A stretch of DNA of 64,000 nt from assembly GCA_002633005.1 (NCBI GenBank), contig NMRA01000037.1:453345-517344 (forward strand). The letters run 5' to 3'. The DNA is from Phoronis australis. Lineage: Eukaryota; Phoronida; Phoronidae. Below the pieces are notes generated by a model. The model did not search any database. It saw only the letters and a list, made by a program, of their open reading frames with translations, and had not been told where the DNA came from. Every line of letters begins with the position of its first letter. The first letter of the stretch is position 1. A program made the position numbers and the translations under genes. Shown here one piece after another: positions 12,201 to 24,648 of the stretch.

Positions 12201-15200
12201 TTATCAATGGAAATAAAGTGCATCAATTTTTTATGTGGCATTCTTTGGGTAGAACTCCTTTGTAAGTCAGTGACAACTTGTACACAATCCTCATTTTCGT
12301 TTCAACTTTGTTGTTGTAATTTAATTTCATTGCTTATCATTCTGTTTTGTCTTGGTTGTTGTAGCAATTTTAGTTGTATCAAGCAGTATGTTAAAAAGTA
12401 CCAAATATTATAATTTTAGCCTTTACTGCTCTATACCCATGATTAGCTCATAAAACAGATGGCATGTTTGTATGAGTCACAACATTTTACATTCAGTGGT
12501 CATTTCAGCCAAAACGTATAAATAGAACACGTACAATTTTCCATAAATCTTCATTTACATAGTTCTCTGCATCGTGTTCATGCACTGATAAGAATACATG
12601 GGCTGAGTCACCTCAAAGGAGTTAGTGCTATATAGAACTTTGCTATAATATCATTTGAGTTTGTATTTCTCATTTTATTTGTGTGGTTCTGTCAGCTATT
12701 CTATTTAGAGGTGTCTATCATATATTTTATCTCTCCGCTGACTTTGTTTTTAGGTCTGATGTTCAACTTTTTGTTAGAGCAGTATTATCATGTGCAGACT
12801 TTAGTCAACCTCACCACTCAGAACTATGCCCTCAGACGTCATCACGAGAGAACTGTCACAGATGCCGTAAGTTGAGGCACGAAACTGTGTCTTAATCGTA
12901 ACAAATTAGAAAGGCTGCGGAATTTGATGCTTTCTGTGTGTGGATTTTGGTATTTGCGAGGAATTTGTATGTGGTTATATGTTAACCTTGTACTTATGTT
13001 GGCAACTCCCTTCTGGGCTTAATTAAAAAGCAGCATTGATTCATCGTGAATATTTGTCTCTTGGATATTATGGTCGGGTCACTCTCACAATGTACTAGAT
13101 CTGCCACGTAGATATTTACTCTAAAGTCATGTATATGCAGGTTTTCTGATTGAGACAATGATTCAGCTGTTAGACAATAAATTCATGTATTGAAGGTGGA
13201 AACTGCTTGATAGACTCAATATTTTGTCATAAGAATCAGTCACATTGAGAAGCTCTTCTCTTGTTTTGTTGGATTAACGTCTGGATCATTCAGATTATTT
13301 GGGAAAGGTTAGAGAGTATGTCTTGATGGCAGTTTATGGTTGATAGTATATGACTTGACAGTTTCAAAAGGAGTTTGCGCAGCTACTGCACACTCATATG
13401 TTGAAGCACTAGGTGGAATAAACAAATAAACAAAGCAATTTTTACATTGCGGTCTTGGGAACCCGATAATAAGATGCAGATTTCTTGTGAAATAGCTAAT
13501 AAATGGTGAAAATTGCCCCTGGTGAGAAATTTATGTGGTCATTCTATGAATATTGTGGGATCGTTTGGACACGGAAGTGGATAGTTTAATATTCAAGTTA
13601 GATTTGATCCCCAAGATGCCCTGCTTTGCTGGTCCGCACACGCCAGCATGATCGTCAATAGCAACAATTTGAAATTGTTATGGAAGTAAGGTTTAATTTC
13701 CAATAATTTGAAGACTTTGTAATGTGGGCTAACTGGCACACTGACCTTGAATATTGACGGTGGAGTAGACGTGAAAACATGGTTGGCCTCGCAAAGTACT
13801 GGGTTAGTACTAAAATCATAGACATTTATGCACTCCAAAATTATGCACAGGTGGTTCTCAGGAAGAAAAAAGTTTTTTTGGCTCAATAGCAACCTTTACA
13901 ATCTAGTTGATGTCCTTTTAAGGTTTAAACTGCTCCTACTCTCTAATCCCTTTACACTGGAAATAGTTTGTTCGCTCTACCTACATATTCAAGATGGTGG
14001 ATGAACCCATTGACTCATTGATTGTTTCTGTTTGTGGTTACAAAATGGCAACTGCGTGTTTCAGGCTCTCGACGCAATGTTGGATGAACTGAGTCTCACT
14101 TTGGATCAGGATATGAATGACATAGACGATGCCGAGCATGGCTATCCAGGGCCACAAATGTAAGTTTGCATGACGTGTAGTCAAAGGTTAAAATTTATGA
14201 GAAAATTGGTTTTCTATCAAACTTGCTCAACATCAGTATAGCAGCCAGGGTCAGAGTTCATATCCTCGTATAATGCCGCTAGCTGCACAAGTTATACTGA
14301 TACCGATATGTTTCTTTGGCATTTAGCCACAAGTCTGGGAATCCACAGTTCATTACTGTTGCTATACAAATCACTATTTTACGTTAAGATTATTAATTTT
14401 GTTTATTTGTTATTCTGATGCTAGTAAATCTTTACCATTGCATTGTAAGCTGCAATGCAGACATTATTAACTTTGAAAAGCTGAGTGAGACATGATAAAT
14501 CATTCTTCACTTGGGCAGTAATACAACATGTTTTTCTATCTCTGCAAAAGGAGAATTGAATCCGGAAATTAGCTTTCTGAGCTCTGAGTTTTGATTGACT
14601 GGTTATCTCACTTTTTGATGAGAAACCCAATCACGGATGTGGTCCCTATCTCCATTGCATTGAGTGTGAAGTTCCTTTTTAAATATTTTCATTTTTTGTT
14701 TCTGAATACTCTTACAATTGATTGTAGGCCAATATGGACATTGTTTAAAGCATATGAATTTTTACAATATGGTTTCAAATCAGAAAAATGGTTTTCCCTG
14801 AGCATTTTTAACCATGTAAATTACTAAAATGACATCACCACAAATGACAGTAAAAAAGGCAACAAAACGAGGAGAAACCTGTAAAACATATTTTCTTGAT
14901 TTATGTTCTACCTTTTTTTTGTTGTTTTTTACACTTTTGACTGTTATTGGCACTGTTTGTGCAGCATATATTGCACTGTTACGACCAATCCTTTTGGGAC
15001 CTTTCTAAAGCATTCTTGTTGTAGCCAAAATTCGCTGTAACCTAATCAAACTGTACATAGTACTGCTTTATTGGAACTACATGTAGTCTTTGGAAGGGAT
15101 TGTTATAAGTGACCAAACCTTTACTGCTCACTGTAATGCAGTTTAACTGTGCCGAAGCATGTATACCTTAAATCGACTTTCCCCAAATATTTCCCTGATG

Positions 15201-15288
15201 CTGTTGAATTGTATGACGTGTGTAATGTGCATTGCTTTCCCATTTCAGACTTTCCAACAAAAAGCCTCCATTTCAAGTAGAGAGGTAA
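3295..15288 (+). CDS. Unrecognised 760-aa protein, Pro/Tyr-rich with C-terminal acidic helices, 12 exons
   Basis: I do not recognise this gene. Twelve exons fit in phase: 3295-3341, 4341-4493, 4647-4739, 5898-6549, 7548-8132, 8482-8519, 8953-9151, 10039-10185, 10755-10875, 12754-12866, 14065-14159, 15249-15288 (2283 nt with stop TAA). It begins MAVSREEYLWNENSSH. Residues 16-66 are basic (LRRSSDKKRSK); about 100-115 are acidic (EDEDDDEG); about 124-159 are rich in Pro and Tyr (MGYLPYMYPAPYIYPP); the next ~150 are Ser/Arg-rich and probably disordered. From about residue 480 to 740 it is a series of amphipathic helices with recurring E-hydrophobic patterns (CEYVESFVNEYIEDVFIPDI, FDEMVAEIIRDM, YENVLEDILEE, SICLDILVDIIA). 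It ends KKPPFQVER. Exon 5 uses an unusual GTTGGT donor; the GTACAT donor 4 bases on would run into a TGA in exon 7. A function is not claimed. Confidence 0.75.
4925..5013. mobile_element. Palindromic MITE, family P, copy 1
   Basis: Inverted arms GTGCCCGCATTTTGAGAACC and GGTTCTCAAAATGTGGGCAC flank a core of about 20 bp; with GATAT/ATATC at the outer ends the arms reach about 34 bp. It lies in intron 3 of the unrecognised gene. Related copies are at 9.9, 22.3, 27.1 and 29.3 kb. Confidence 0.75.
9911..9994. mobile_element. Palindromic MITE, family P, copy 2
   Basis: GAGAACCAGTTTG is followed by a core with TTATTCAGTGGAGAAA and then CTGGTTCTCAAAATGCAGGC. The left outer arm is degraded. It lies in an intron of the unrecognised gene, just upstream of the exon at 10039. 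Confidence 0.65.
10925..11135 (-). mobile_element. tRNA-derived SINE, copy B (best preserved head)
   Basis: On the minus strand, GTGGCCTGGTTGATAAGTGC resembles a pol III A box and GTGGGTTCAAGTCCCACC is a good B box, about 35 bp apart. A body follows that is shared with the copies at 60-290 and 20955-21080 (CCTTGAGCCAGG; AAGCATAAAAATA; CAGGTGATCAGTG). It is not a functional tRNA gene: the head does not fold into a full cloverleaf that I can recognise, and the sequence recurs dispersed. Confidence 0.7.
11180..12538. repeat. 677-bp direct duplication joined by one N (probable assembly duplication)
   Basis: Bases about 11180-11856 recur at about 11859-12538 almost unchanged, offset 677 and later 680 bp. 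The differences seen are a few substitutions (for example ATCATTG versus TTGTTG near 11461/12138) and a 3-bp CTG insertion near 12427. The junction contains a single N at 11857. The repeat lies in the intron between the exons at 10755-10875 and 12754-12866. No coding function is supported in either copy. Confidence 0.9.
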
Positions 15289-17868
15289 CAGTGGATGGTG
15301 CTGCAGCTCATTGACGCAGTCTACCAAGATTTACAGAGGCTAGTACAGGGTGGCTCAAAAATAGAACCCATAAAAATTAATTATTCCGGTCCATTTCTTA
15401 TCAGTCTTTCGAGGACTTTCCACAAAAGTTAATCATGCTTGTATTGAATTTTTTGTTTTTTCATGACCAAATGAATTAGTATTTTATATGACACTGTGGG
15501 TTTTGCTTTTGTGGTCAGCTGAGTCATGAATCGTGAAGACTGGTGAAAACAGACAGGGCAATTGAAACTAATAAATCTGTTATTGGCATGACATCATAAT
15601 AAATATCACTACTTTGTTTTGTGTTTAAAAATAGGCATGTTGCTTGGCAAGAAAGTTTTGCTTTTTTATTCACAGCAGGACTCCCTAGCACACGAGTTGT
15701 TGCAGTTTTCTGTTATTCAGAATCTCGGATGTTGATATAAAGAAAGTCATTCTAAACTATGCCATGACAATTGTTATAGATATTACTTCCTACAAATGGT
15801 TACAGTATGCAGTGCACCCTAGTGGTAGATGAAGAAATCATGCAGTGTTATTTTGTGCAGAACTTGTGTTTTATGCATCGATGTTGCCATTATATTACAC
15901 AGTCCAATAGTTGGAAGGCATTTATTGTAGGATAACTTTTAAACATTACATGGTTTTGAGAAACATTACACTTATATACTGTAAAAACTCAGTTTTATGG
16001 CACAATATAGCAGAGAAATGAGTTATATTTTCACGTTATGCCATAAAACATGTCTAGCAGTAAATTAGTTGTTTTCCACGTTCAAGTTCTAATCTTTCTA
16101 CCAGACGATATTAAAAAAACGTGTTCATTTACAATAATGTTAGAAACCATTGAAGAGTTATGTAATTTCTATCCAAAATTGGTGAGATTGTACTGTTATA
16201 ATGACTTTTTGTGTTGCTCGATGTTTTGTTTTTCAGAATATCTTAATCTTGAAAGAATACAAAACAATGAAGTTGTTGCTTTTGTTGTATTGTGCTTTAG
16301 TTAAGAAATAAATGCAAGACTTTTCACACTCATTTGCACATTAATATAGTTTGGTAGCAGCCCTTCGTTTACATAAACTTCGTTGAAAACACGACTAGAC
16401 TTTTTGTTTGAAAGCTTGATACTGGTACACTCGTAGTGTCGGAACAATCTCCGACACTACGACCCCACAAGTATCAGGCTTGCAAACAAAAAGTCTAGTC
16501 ATATTTTCCATGAAATTTGAACATTAAAGAAAGGACACCTCAGAAGTTTCATAGATATTTTTTTAAGGCAGTTTTTATCACTAATTAAATGTTACATTTA
16601 TGCCGGAGTTCGTTATCACCATTTTACTTTTGGTAGTACTCAGAGAAAAAAATTGCGAAATTGATGAACTTTTCTGATTATGCGTTCAAATCTGAAAAGT
16701 GACAATCACTGTCAGAGTTGCCAAAAAGCTGTCAAAGGCAACAAGGGTACACCTTAATGTTGCAGTAAACTGTAAACCCTGCTTTATGTCAAAGAAACAA
16801 GTTTCAATTTAGTCTACTTATGGTTAGTTGAAATTGGTCTCAAATTGTTCCCAGTCAAAACAGGAGTTATTTCTGAACTTAGATAGAAGTGATCAAAGCG
16901 ACAGTTTTAAGGATCAAGGCAACTCCAATTTTACTGTAAGTGGCCTAGTAATTGATTTTTGACCAACGTTACACACATAGGCTATGGGATGAGTATCCAG
17001 ATTTCACTGATCAGCTGAACAGGATACAGTCATGTCGTAATCAGTTTGACAGCAATAGCACGGGGAGAAAATTGGCAAACCAATGTTCACATAGTCCAAC
17101 TCTTTCATATGATCTCGCGTAATCCAGCAATTATATTGTTAACAGTGTGCCTGACACTAACCGATATTTAAAAATACCGTTTTCAAAGGACTTTCAACAA
17201 ATGTTGTGAAGAAGATGCGTTTTGTATGAAATACTACCACCATCAAACTTCGAATGGAGAAATTAGACTGAACTTTCACCCATCGATTACTTTGTGTGAC
17301 TGTAAGCTCTGACCCGCTCACTACCACAGCATTGTGTACCAACTCAGAAGGCTCGTTTGTCAAGTTTAATCGAATGTGATACTAGATCAGATCGTAATAT
17401 TGTAAATATCTTGGTTTTGTTAATCCAGGGGAATGGTAGGTAACGAATCACATGTTTAACATCACTTTGTCACCTGATGACAGTAACAAGATACTGCCGA
17501 CTGAAATCTGGAAATTGCAATATACGTAATAATAGAGGCAGGTGCAAAAACATTTTCAGGTCATTCACACCTTGTGGTTAGTATACCTTCTTGAACTGAA
17601 CAGTAAGTAATTAAAAAGCCATGTGAACAAATCAACATAAATCAAGAGTTAAGAGTGACAGTAACTGTTGACCCACTTATCAGAAAAACAAGGGAAGTAA
17701 CAATGCTTGTTGATATATTATTTTCTCACTTTACAAACAAGCAAGTATGTACACATTCCATTAAATATTAAATTAATACTTCAACAAGAATCGTGTTTAA
17801 AATGCACATTTCTCCCGGTAAAAACGGCTCAAAGGGAAATAAAACAAAAGTATGCAGCAACAGGGCTA
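15289..17868. other. Convergent intergenic region: 3'UTRs of the unrecognised gene and PEX19
   Basis: This lies between the two stop codons. Candidate AATAAA signals on the plus strand are at 15570, 15598 and 16307. A 108-bp foldback repeat is at 16393-16500. No ORF here resembles a conserved protein. Confidence 0.6.
16393..16500. mobile_element. Near-perfect foldback (long inverted repeat)
   Basis: GACTAGACTTTTTGTTTG at 16393 is mirrored by CAAACAAAAAGTCTAGTC ending at 16500. The inner arms, TAGTGTCGGA and TCCGACACTA, flank a loop of about 6 bp. Arms are about 50 bp with a few mismatches in the middle. It could be a small MITE. As RNA it would form a long hairpin, and it falls near the likely 3' end of the unrecognised gene. 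Confidence 0.8.
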
Positions 17869-20800
17869 CTACATTATAGAGCAACCCTCCATTCCAGGTA
17901 CTTTAGGAACACCGTTCTGGTCAAACTCGAGCCCGGGAGCCTGAAACATGAATGGACAATGATGGGCGACATGTCTGATAATGCATGCTGAGCTTACTGC
18001 ATTGAAACTCACACTCAAGGATGTCACAGACTAGAAAAAACAACCAAAAAATTGATTGTTACTGTGAAATAATATGTCTTTACCTCACAAAAGTTTAAAA
18101 GGGGGATGTTACCTTTTTGAAAGTGTTTTAGTCAGTCAAAAATCGAAATTAACAGAAAACAAAAGTGGAGGCGCAATGAGCCAATTCCCAAAACATCAAT
18201 CAACCTGAGTAAGTAGTGTTGTGACAACTGAACTCAATAGTTGAGACATCTGCGAAATTTCAGACTCAGTCCTATTATATAATAACAATTTAGTTTTTAC
18301 ATGAGCAATGATGCCATAAGCATGTAATAACAATGGTGATTAAGGTTGTCCGACTTGAACACGGAGTCAAAGTTCGGGTTTGAAAATAAATCATTTGATA
18401 AAAATCAACTAAAAGATTCAAAATACATTGCACAGTAAATAACATATGCCAAATTGATCACAAACACATAACAAAAGTAACAACCGTCAAGCCAAGTCCC
18501 AACACACCCAAGATGCAATTTTGAATCAACATAGCAAACCTGTTTCGAGATGAATTGCAACTTTAGATTCAAGTGAGTATTCCTTGACAGTGGTTATGTT
18601 ATATCTAAAAACAAACTAATTTAGAAGTCCAGTTCAATTTCAAAGAAAAATATCTGAGATCTCGGGAATATGTCATGTCAGCCTAACATACATACCATCT
18701 CGCCTACTATTTCCTTTGGTGGTTGACCGCAATCCTGCATCTAAAATCAGAAGTACACATCAAAGAAAGGATTGGTAAGTTGCAATGTAATTCTTTTGAC
18801 TTGTTATTATAAAATTGTACTATACATAGTAGATTAAGCAAATATTTCATTCCAAAGCAGTGTGTTCTCAAAAAGGAATCGTTGCTCTTCAATCCAAAGC
18901 AGCAAGACAACAGCAATGACCCCATTCTTACATACAAGTCAGAACATAGTAACACCATCCCTCACAAACTACAGAGACTGCCAGATACCTTGAAGCAAAC
19001 CTACATGCTACTCAAGTCAAGCGGGGTCATGAACCTGGAATTGAGGCTAACAAGGGGCACCTGACCATTGGAAGGCTCCGCATAAATGGTGTTACTGGAC
19101 CCTCTCTTGGATATCCACCCCCAGCAATGAAATCCACATACGTCAATGAATGAAGTAACAAAACACAAGGCCACATTCAACCCCCACCCTGGCATGGGTA
19201 TTAAAAACCCATAGGTGGTATTAAAACAATTATCTTATCAGCCACGACCATAAACCCTTCTTTGTTAGGCTGTGCCTAACTACAGGGGCCAATTGGGATA
19301 GTTGTATGACTAAGAGCAAGAATCAAAAAGAACTACTTTCACTGACCTTGCACGTCAATTTTCAAAGGCCTATTACGTGTGAGCGACACCCATGACTTAC
19401 AAGGGTCTGCAAAATTCTAAGCCAGTATGCAGATTACTTGCCCCCTCCAAGACCAACACGTTTCACTTACCTCCTGCATCAGTTGCATAATGGCGCCAAA
19501 CCTCTGAGTCTTCAATTGTTCACTGTCTGTTGCCTTCTCCTCATCAAACTTGTTACAAATGGATGACATCAACTCCAACTGCTTCTGATATCTCACTAGG
19601 TCCTCACTGCTAATGTTGGCTTTGTTTTCTTCAATCCACACTGGGTACTATAACATGGTCAAAACAAATTACTAAAATTGAATGAATACGTTCAAAATTC
19701 AACGTGTTCTGAAAGATAAGCAGGAATCCCCTTAGTCACCACATTGTATTGTTTTATTCCACAATGAGAGAGGGCCTACCTGGTGGAGAACCAAGTCAGC
19801 ACACTCACAACCTCAAGGTCTGGCTTTTCGGTTCAAAAAGGCATCTTTATTTAATATTATCGTTATTTAAAAGAAACCCAGGAATATACACAGTCTCATT
19901 CTAAGATACGATAGGCGCCCCTAAATAAGTTGGTTCTCCTTACCCTAACCTCACTCACCCAAGATAGGTAGATCGATAGCTGAACAGCTTTATTTTTTCG
20001 CTTTTCCTAGCACAGGTGCACGGGTACACAAATTGTTTCATTTCACAACTGAAAAATTATTTCCTTTAACAAGATTGCAAATAAAATAAGACAAGTCTTC
20101 ACCTAATTAGCTCACAATATTACTGACAAGTAAAATCATTTTTGTAGATGGCATAAAACAACATTTGGTGAAGTTTCTGCAATTTGCAGCTAAGTAATTA
20201 GCCATTGAAATAAGTGGAGAACTACCATAGCTTAAAATTGCGCAAATATTTTACAACCAATGACGCGAGAAGATACACAACTTACCTATTACAGCCTCAT
20301 TTTAAAAAGAGCCTCTTTTAGATTTAAAAAAACAACTCAATTCAGACATAAATATGAGGCACGTGAAAAAATCATGTTTTGCGCAGTAATTAAGCACAGA
20401 ACGCTTTGTTTTTTAAATCCTAAAGGAGGCTCTTTGTAACATAGTGACTGCGTGAATAAGGTGTATTGCCAAAAGAGTTGTTGTCTATTTTCTGTTAAAA
20501 TTTAGGCCTAAAACTAAGACTATAGATTTACACCTCATGCTGTACAGCCAGTGAACAAGCTTGCGTGATATTTTGATCGAACAGATTCTCACCTTATTTG
20601 ATATTTCCTTAAGTGATGGATATAGCACCTCTTTAGACATCAAAGTCTTCATCATACTTTGCATAAGGGGCAGAATCTCCTCCCCTGATTCACCTTCAGC
20701 CCCTCCCAGATCCCCCATTGCCCCTTCCAAGTCGCCCATGTTTAGACCAGCCAGCATGTTCAGTATATCACTATCTTCCCCTCCAGCCTGAAATACATCC

Positions 20801-23800
20801 GATCCAGTGACCACCAGAGTCAAACGCGTTCAATCAACACCTGGTGGCAATTATATCACATTACATTTTCATCGTACAACGAGAGAATAAATACTGAATT
20901 TTGAGTAAGCAATTAAAGTTAAACAAGAAAATGTCTACGAAAACATCTACATCCACAGGGCCACACTGTTAGATCCTTGAGTAAGGCCTCCAGCTCTTCA
21001 GCTCCATTTTAACTATATATATTAAAGCATAAATAGTTTCAGGTGATCAGTGACAAGGCCCACCTGGGTGGCCTGCACATAACTGGTATATTTACCAGTT
21101 CACCTACAATTACTAACAAAGCAAAACCGTTAAAAACATTTTTTTCTTCACAGGCATATTAGATATTCCAAAACAAATTTACCACATTCTTTTATTTGTT
21201 TTTATTTAAAAGGATTACAGTAAAATTCCTCTAAGTTCCCTAACAACCATACTGTCTTGACGAATTAAAGTAGACCGTCGCGACAAGCAAGTTGGTGAGC
21301 CTGGTTTGAAGAAACAGTGAGCTAATAGCTATTCTTAAGCCTAGAAATTCTTTCTAAACTAAGCAAGAAACAAGATCCATTTCATAACATTGAGTGGCTT
21401 GAATTAAAACATGGTTTTTGACAGGAGACAACGGTTAATTCCCGTTAAAAGAAAGCATGCCACTATCATCAATTTTATTTCCCAAAAGTGAGAAAATAAA
21501 AAATACAAACCAACTGAGATGACCAAGAACTGTACTGGAAATGACTATAATCACCACAGTCTGTACTTCGCAAAGAAAAAGTAACGCTTTCAACTTGCCA
21601 GCGGCTAATTGCCAGACACTGATAATAGGGGCCGTATTATTAAACCATCGGCCATTTTGATTCTGATTAAAAACTAGCGAACCACTACATTCACAAAGAA
21701 AACCAATGTGCATATATAATTACGAACTTGACCCGTGACTTTACCTGACCCAGTTCTTGAGTATTTTCCGAAAGACTTCCTAAAGTTTGTTGCAGAGTGC
21801 TAGCAAAGTGCTGCTGTGAACTCTCTGTATCACCTGAAAGATGAGCAGAATACCAACGCTCACCACACATTTGTCAGCCAGACTGAAAGTAAACCTTCCA
21901 CTTTGACGTGGACACATAACGTACGCTTTTCACCCACCCACAGCACACCAACAACATACACACAAAAAAATCAAAACCCCACAAGTTCCAAAAATTCCAA
22001 GAAAATGCTAATTACCACAAGTGTACGACACACTTGATCATTCTTCTCAGAACACTGCCAGAAATACCTGAAGATGGATGGAGAATTGGCAAACCGAAAC
22101 ATCATTTCACTGTAAATAGGCTAAAGATTGGTGTAAATAGACCAATAGGTTTTAGAAATGGTGTTACTTCATTGGTGACGTTAAACACAGCATTTCATCT
22201 GTAGAGATGAGTTACTCTTGTAGGTCTTAAATAAGCTTCACTGGCACCAAGGCTGGATATTTTGTCACCAGTAAAGTGTGTAATAGTCACCTGTATTTTG
22301 AGAACCAGTTTGATGGCTGTTATTCAATGGAGAAAACTGGTTCTCAAAACGCGGGACCCCAGCAAATCACCCTTGATTTTTCACAACACAAAACAGAGTT
22401 CAGTGTCAGCCAGTCTACTTACTGACATTACCAGCTGCCTGAAACAGTTGTTCAAACTGCTGCATAAGCTGTGGCTCGTTGTCCATCAAATCCTTCATGG
22501 CATCCTCGAACTGTTTGGCTGCATCGTTGGACACCCCACCGAGTAGATCCTCTACAGAGTTGGGCTCTTGGCTGGAATGGGTGGGGGTCTACGAAATGAA
22601 AGTCGAGACCAATAAAACTTAAACATACTCAAATACTAGCAATGCCCTGGGATAGCTAAGAATATTACAGAATGAATTCTGAATTCAAATACACAAACAA
22701 TAATGAAGATCATTTCATCGCAGTGGTCTCTATCAAAACAATATGATGCAATGTAATGAATGTAATGCTATCCAATGCAATACAACAATATAATTAGGCA
22801 ATCACAGACAGCAATGTAACCTGCCAAAAGTTCTGTAGGTATTGCACACAAAATAATATTTCTCAATACGCATGCACTGGGTGAAAATAAAGAATTGGAC
22901 ATAACAACGGCAAATGCCAAAGATATGCCCGAGGTCTGTCTATACAAATACCTTGTTGGAACATTGGTCGAAATTGCTTCAGAAAGGTGAAAAGTTTTGC
23001 ACACTAAGAAGAAAACTCCTTACATGTATGTGTGAAAATTAAGAACGTAACGCAATTCAAGAAAATACGGCCGAATCTCAAAATGCCAAATGAATGCTAT
23101 GCGGTTCGGCATTTCGTAAGCACACATTTTGAAAGTTTGGCCAGAGTCCTCTTTGAAATGAAGGAGGAATTGCACAGAGTAGAGCATTTTCCTGCACGGA
23201 TGTATGAAAATCAACACAGGACAAAATTCATAAGAATCGCAGAGGATAACATGAGCAACACAAAGCACTGGAATGCACCCAACACCTCCTTTCCAAACAG
23301 TGTGCTTATTAATAGGGATATCTAGTAGTTTCCCCGTAATATTATTAAGGCCAGACTTGGCCACTATTGCAACAAAGGTGAAAATCGATGGGTGAAGGTG
23401 AATCCCAGCCAAACGCCTCTGACAAGGTTCATAAAAAATCTGTTAGTAACTCCGATAAACAAAACATAGAAAAAAAATTAAGTCGAATACTGGAATTTGC
23501 TTACTTGAGTTAGCAACAACGATAGAAACACCACTAGCCAAGCTGAAGTCTGTGAGAGAACACCAGTAAGCTTATTCCAGAATTCGACTTAAGTTTTATC
23601 TATATTTAGATACCTCAACTGGACGTCTCAAAACTTTCATGCTTTTGTCAAAAACTAAAAAAGCCAACAGGAGGCACCACCAGTCAAATCTGTCCAAAAA
23701 TCAATTGGTGCCGGCACATTCCGGCTGTAATCTCATGTGTCAAGTGTCCATCAACATTAACAAATTTCCACAAAAGAATGTTTAATACCTGACTAGATGT

Positions 23801-24648
23801 TTTCTCAGCCTTATCAGAGCTTGGTTTGGTTTTTGATGCATACTTATCAAAGTCGGGCAAAGCACCTGAAAGGCAAAGCAAAAACAGTTTTACACACAAT
23901 AATTTCAATAAATAATCAGTATTTGTGTGTGTGATCCACTTGTATGCGATTGTAGCTTGCTTGTCAGTGATAATTTCTCAGGCATATTAACCAGGACAAA
24001 AAGCAACAATCCAAAGATACTGTATTTAAGCTACTTTGACTACAACAAATGCTTTAGTACGTTTCCATGAGAGTTTGCTGTAACACAATACTTCTTGTAA
24101 TATGGACAAGACTGACACTTAACTAAATATACAAGATGACATCATAACATCACAATACAACAGAAGCACTATAACAGGAAACATGTCCTCACAGGAATAG
24201 CTACGCATACATTTGCGGAAAAGATTTAATATCTACTAGAACAAATCCTCACATGAAAAATAACAGCACAGCATCAAACTCGACTTAAAAACAAGTCCAT
24301 GTAAAATTGGTCCCAATTTAAAAGTTGCCAAGCAGAATTTGGCATTTTAAACAGAAATATTTGTCTTAGACAGGGAGCATTCACATAGGTAGCATTGGTT
24401 GAGTTAAGAGGTCTTTAAGTTAGTAACTACCTTTTCAACTCAGTAACGAGTGCGTTACTTTCTAAATAAAGGATCATGCAAGGAAGTTACAAAATTCTGA
24501 TCATGATTTGCCATAGAACCTAATTTCTTAACCCCAATCAGACAAACATACTATCTAAGATGTCGTCCAATTCTGGATCTTCTGTCCCACCAGCTTGTCC
24601 ATTTGAATCCCCCAAAGCCTTCTCCGAGTCTGTATTACCCTCTGACAT
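17869..24648 (-). CDS. PEX19: Peroxisomal biogenesis factor 19 (PEX19), complete, 8 exons
   Basis: PEX19 is the cytosolic chaperone and import receptor for peroxisomal membrane proteins; it docks on PEX3. Exons, minus: 24552-24648, 23789-23865, 22423-22588, 21745-21833, 20593-20787, 19471-19647, 18696-18740, 17869-17940. They sum to 918 nt, 305 aa plus TAG (human 299 aa). The N-terminus has ELDDILDSALPDFDKY, matching the human PEX3-binding ELEELLESALDDFDKA. The middle has FEDAMKDLMDNEPQLMQQFE. The cargo-binding domain has ILPLMQSMMKTLMSKEVLYP, SLKEISNKYPVW and later GQPPKEIVGEM. The protein ends in a CaaX farnesylation box, C-S-I-M (17872-17883). Every junction is in phase with GT/AG sites. 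The first ATG of the MSEGNTDSEK peptide is used as start. It is convergent with the unrecognised gene and divergent from LRRC58. Confidence 0.96.
20955..21085 (+). mobile_element. SINE, copy C (head missing)
   Basis: This matches the reverse complement of the 10.9-11.1 kb copy from the post-B-box region onwards: GGCCACACTGTTAGATCCTT, then AAAGCATAAATAGTTTCAGG and TGATCAGTG. The tRNA-like head is absent. It lies in a PEX19 intron, in antisense orientation to that gene. Confidence 0.6.
22288..22362. mobile_element. Palindromic MITE, family P, copy 3
   Basis: TTTTGAGAACCAGTTTGATG and CTGGTTCTCAAAACGCGGGA flank a core TTATTCAATGGAGAAA nearly identical to copy 2. It lies in a PEX19 intron, about 60 bp from the exon ending at 22423. 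Confidence 0.7.
23630..23785. repeat. Dispersed repeat unit (family Q, single copy)
   Basis: GTCAAAAACTAAAAAAGCCA then ACAGGAGGCACC and AATCAATTGGTGCCGGCACA are shared with the array at 43160-44060, where near-identical phrases recur. It lies in a PEX19 intron beside exon 2. Confidence 0.55.

Noticed and set aside
11428-12413. Two identical 102-residue open frames (plus strand)
   Set aside because: They are the same intronic sequence counted twice in the 677-bp duplication; composition is Cys/Phe/Leu-rich as in AT-rich non-coding DNA and there is no similarity to a known family.
23032-23325. 97-residue open frame in a PEX19 intron (plus strand)
   Set aside because: No recognisable motif, no splice context and AT-rich; likely chance.
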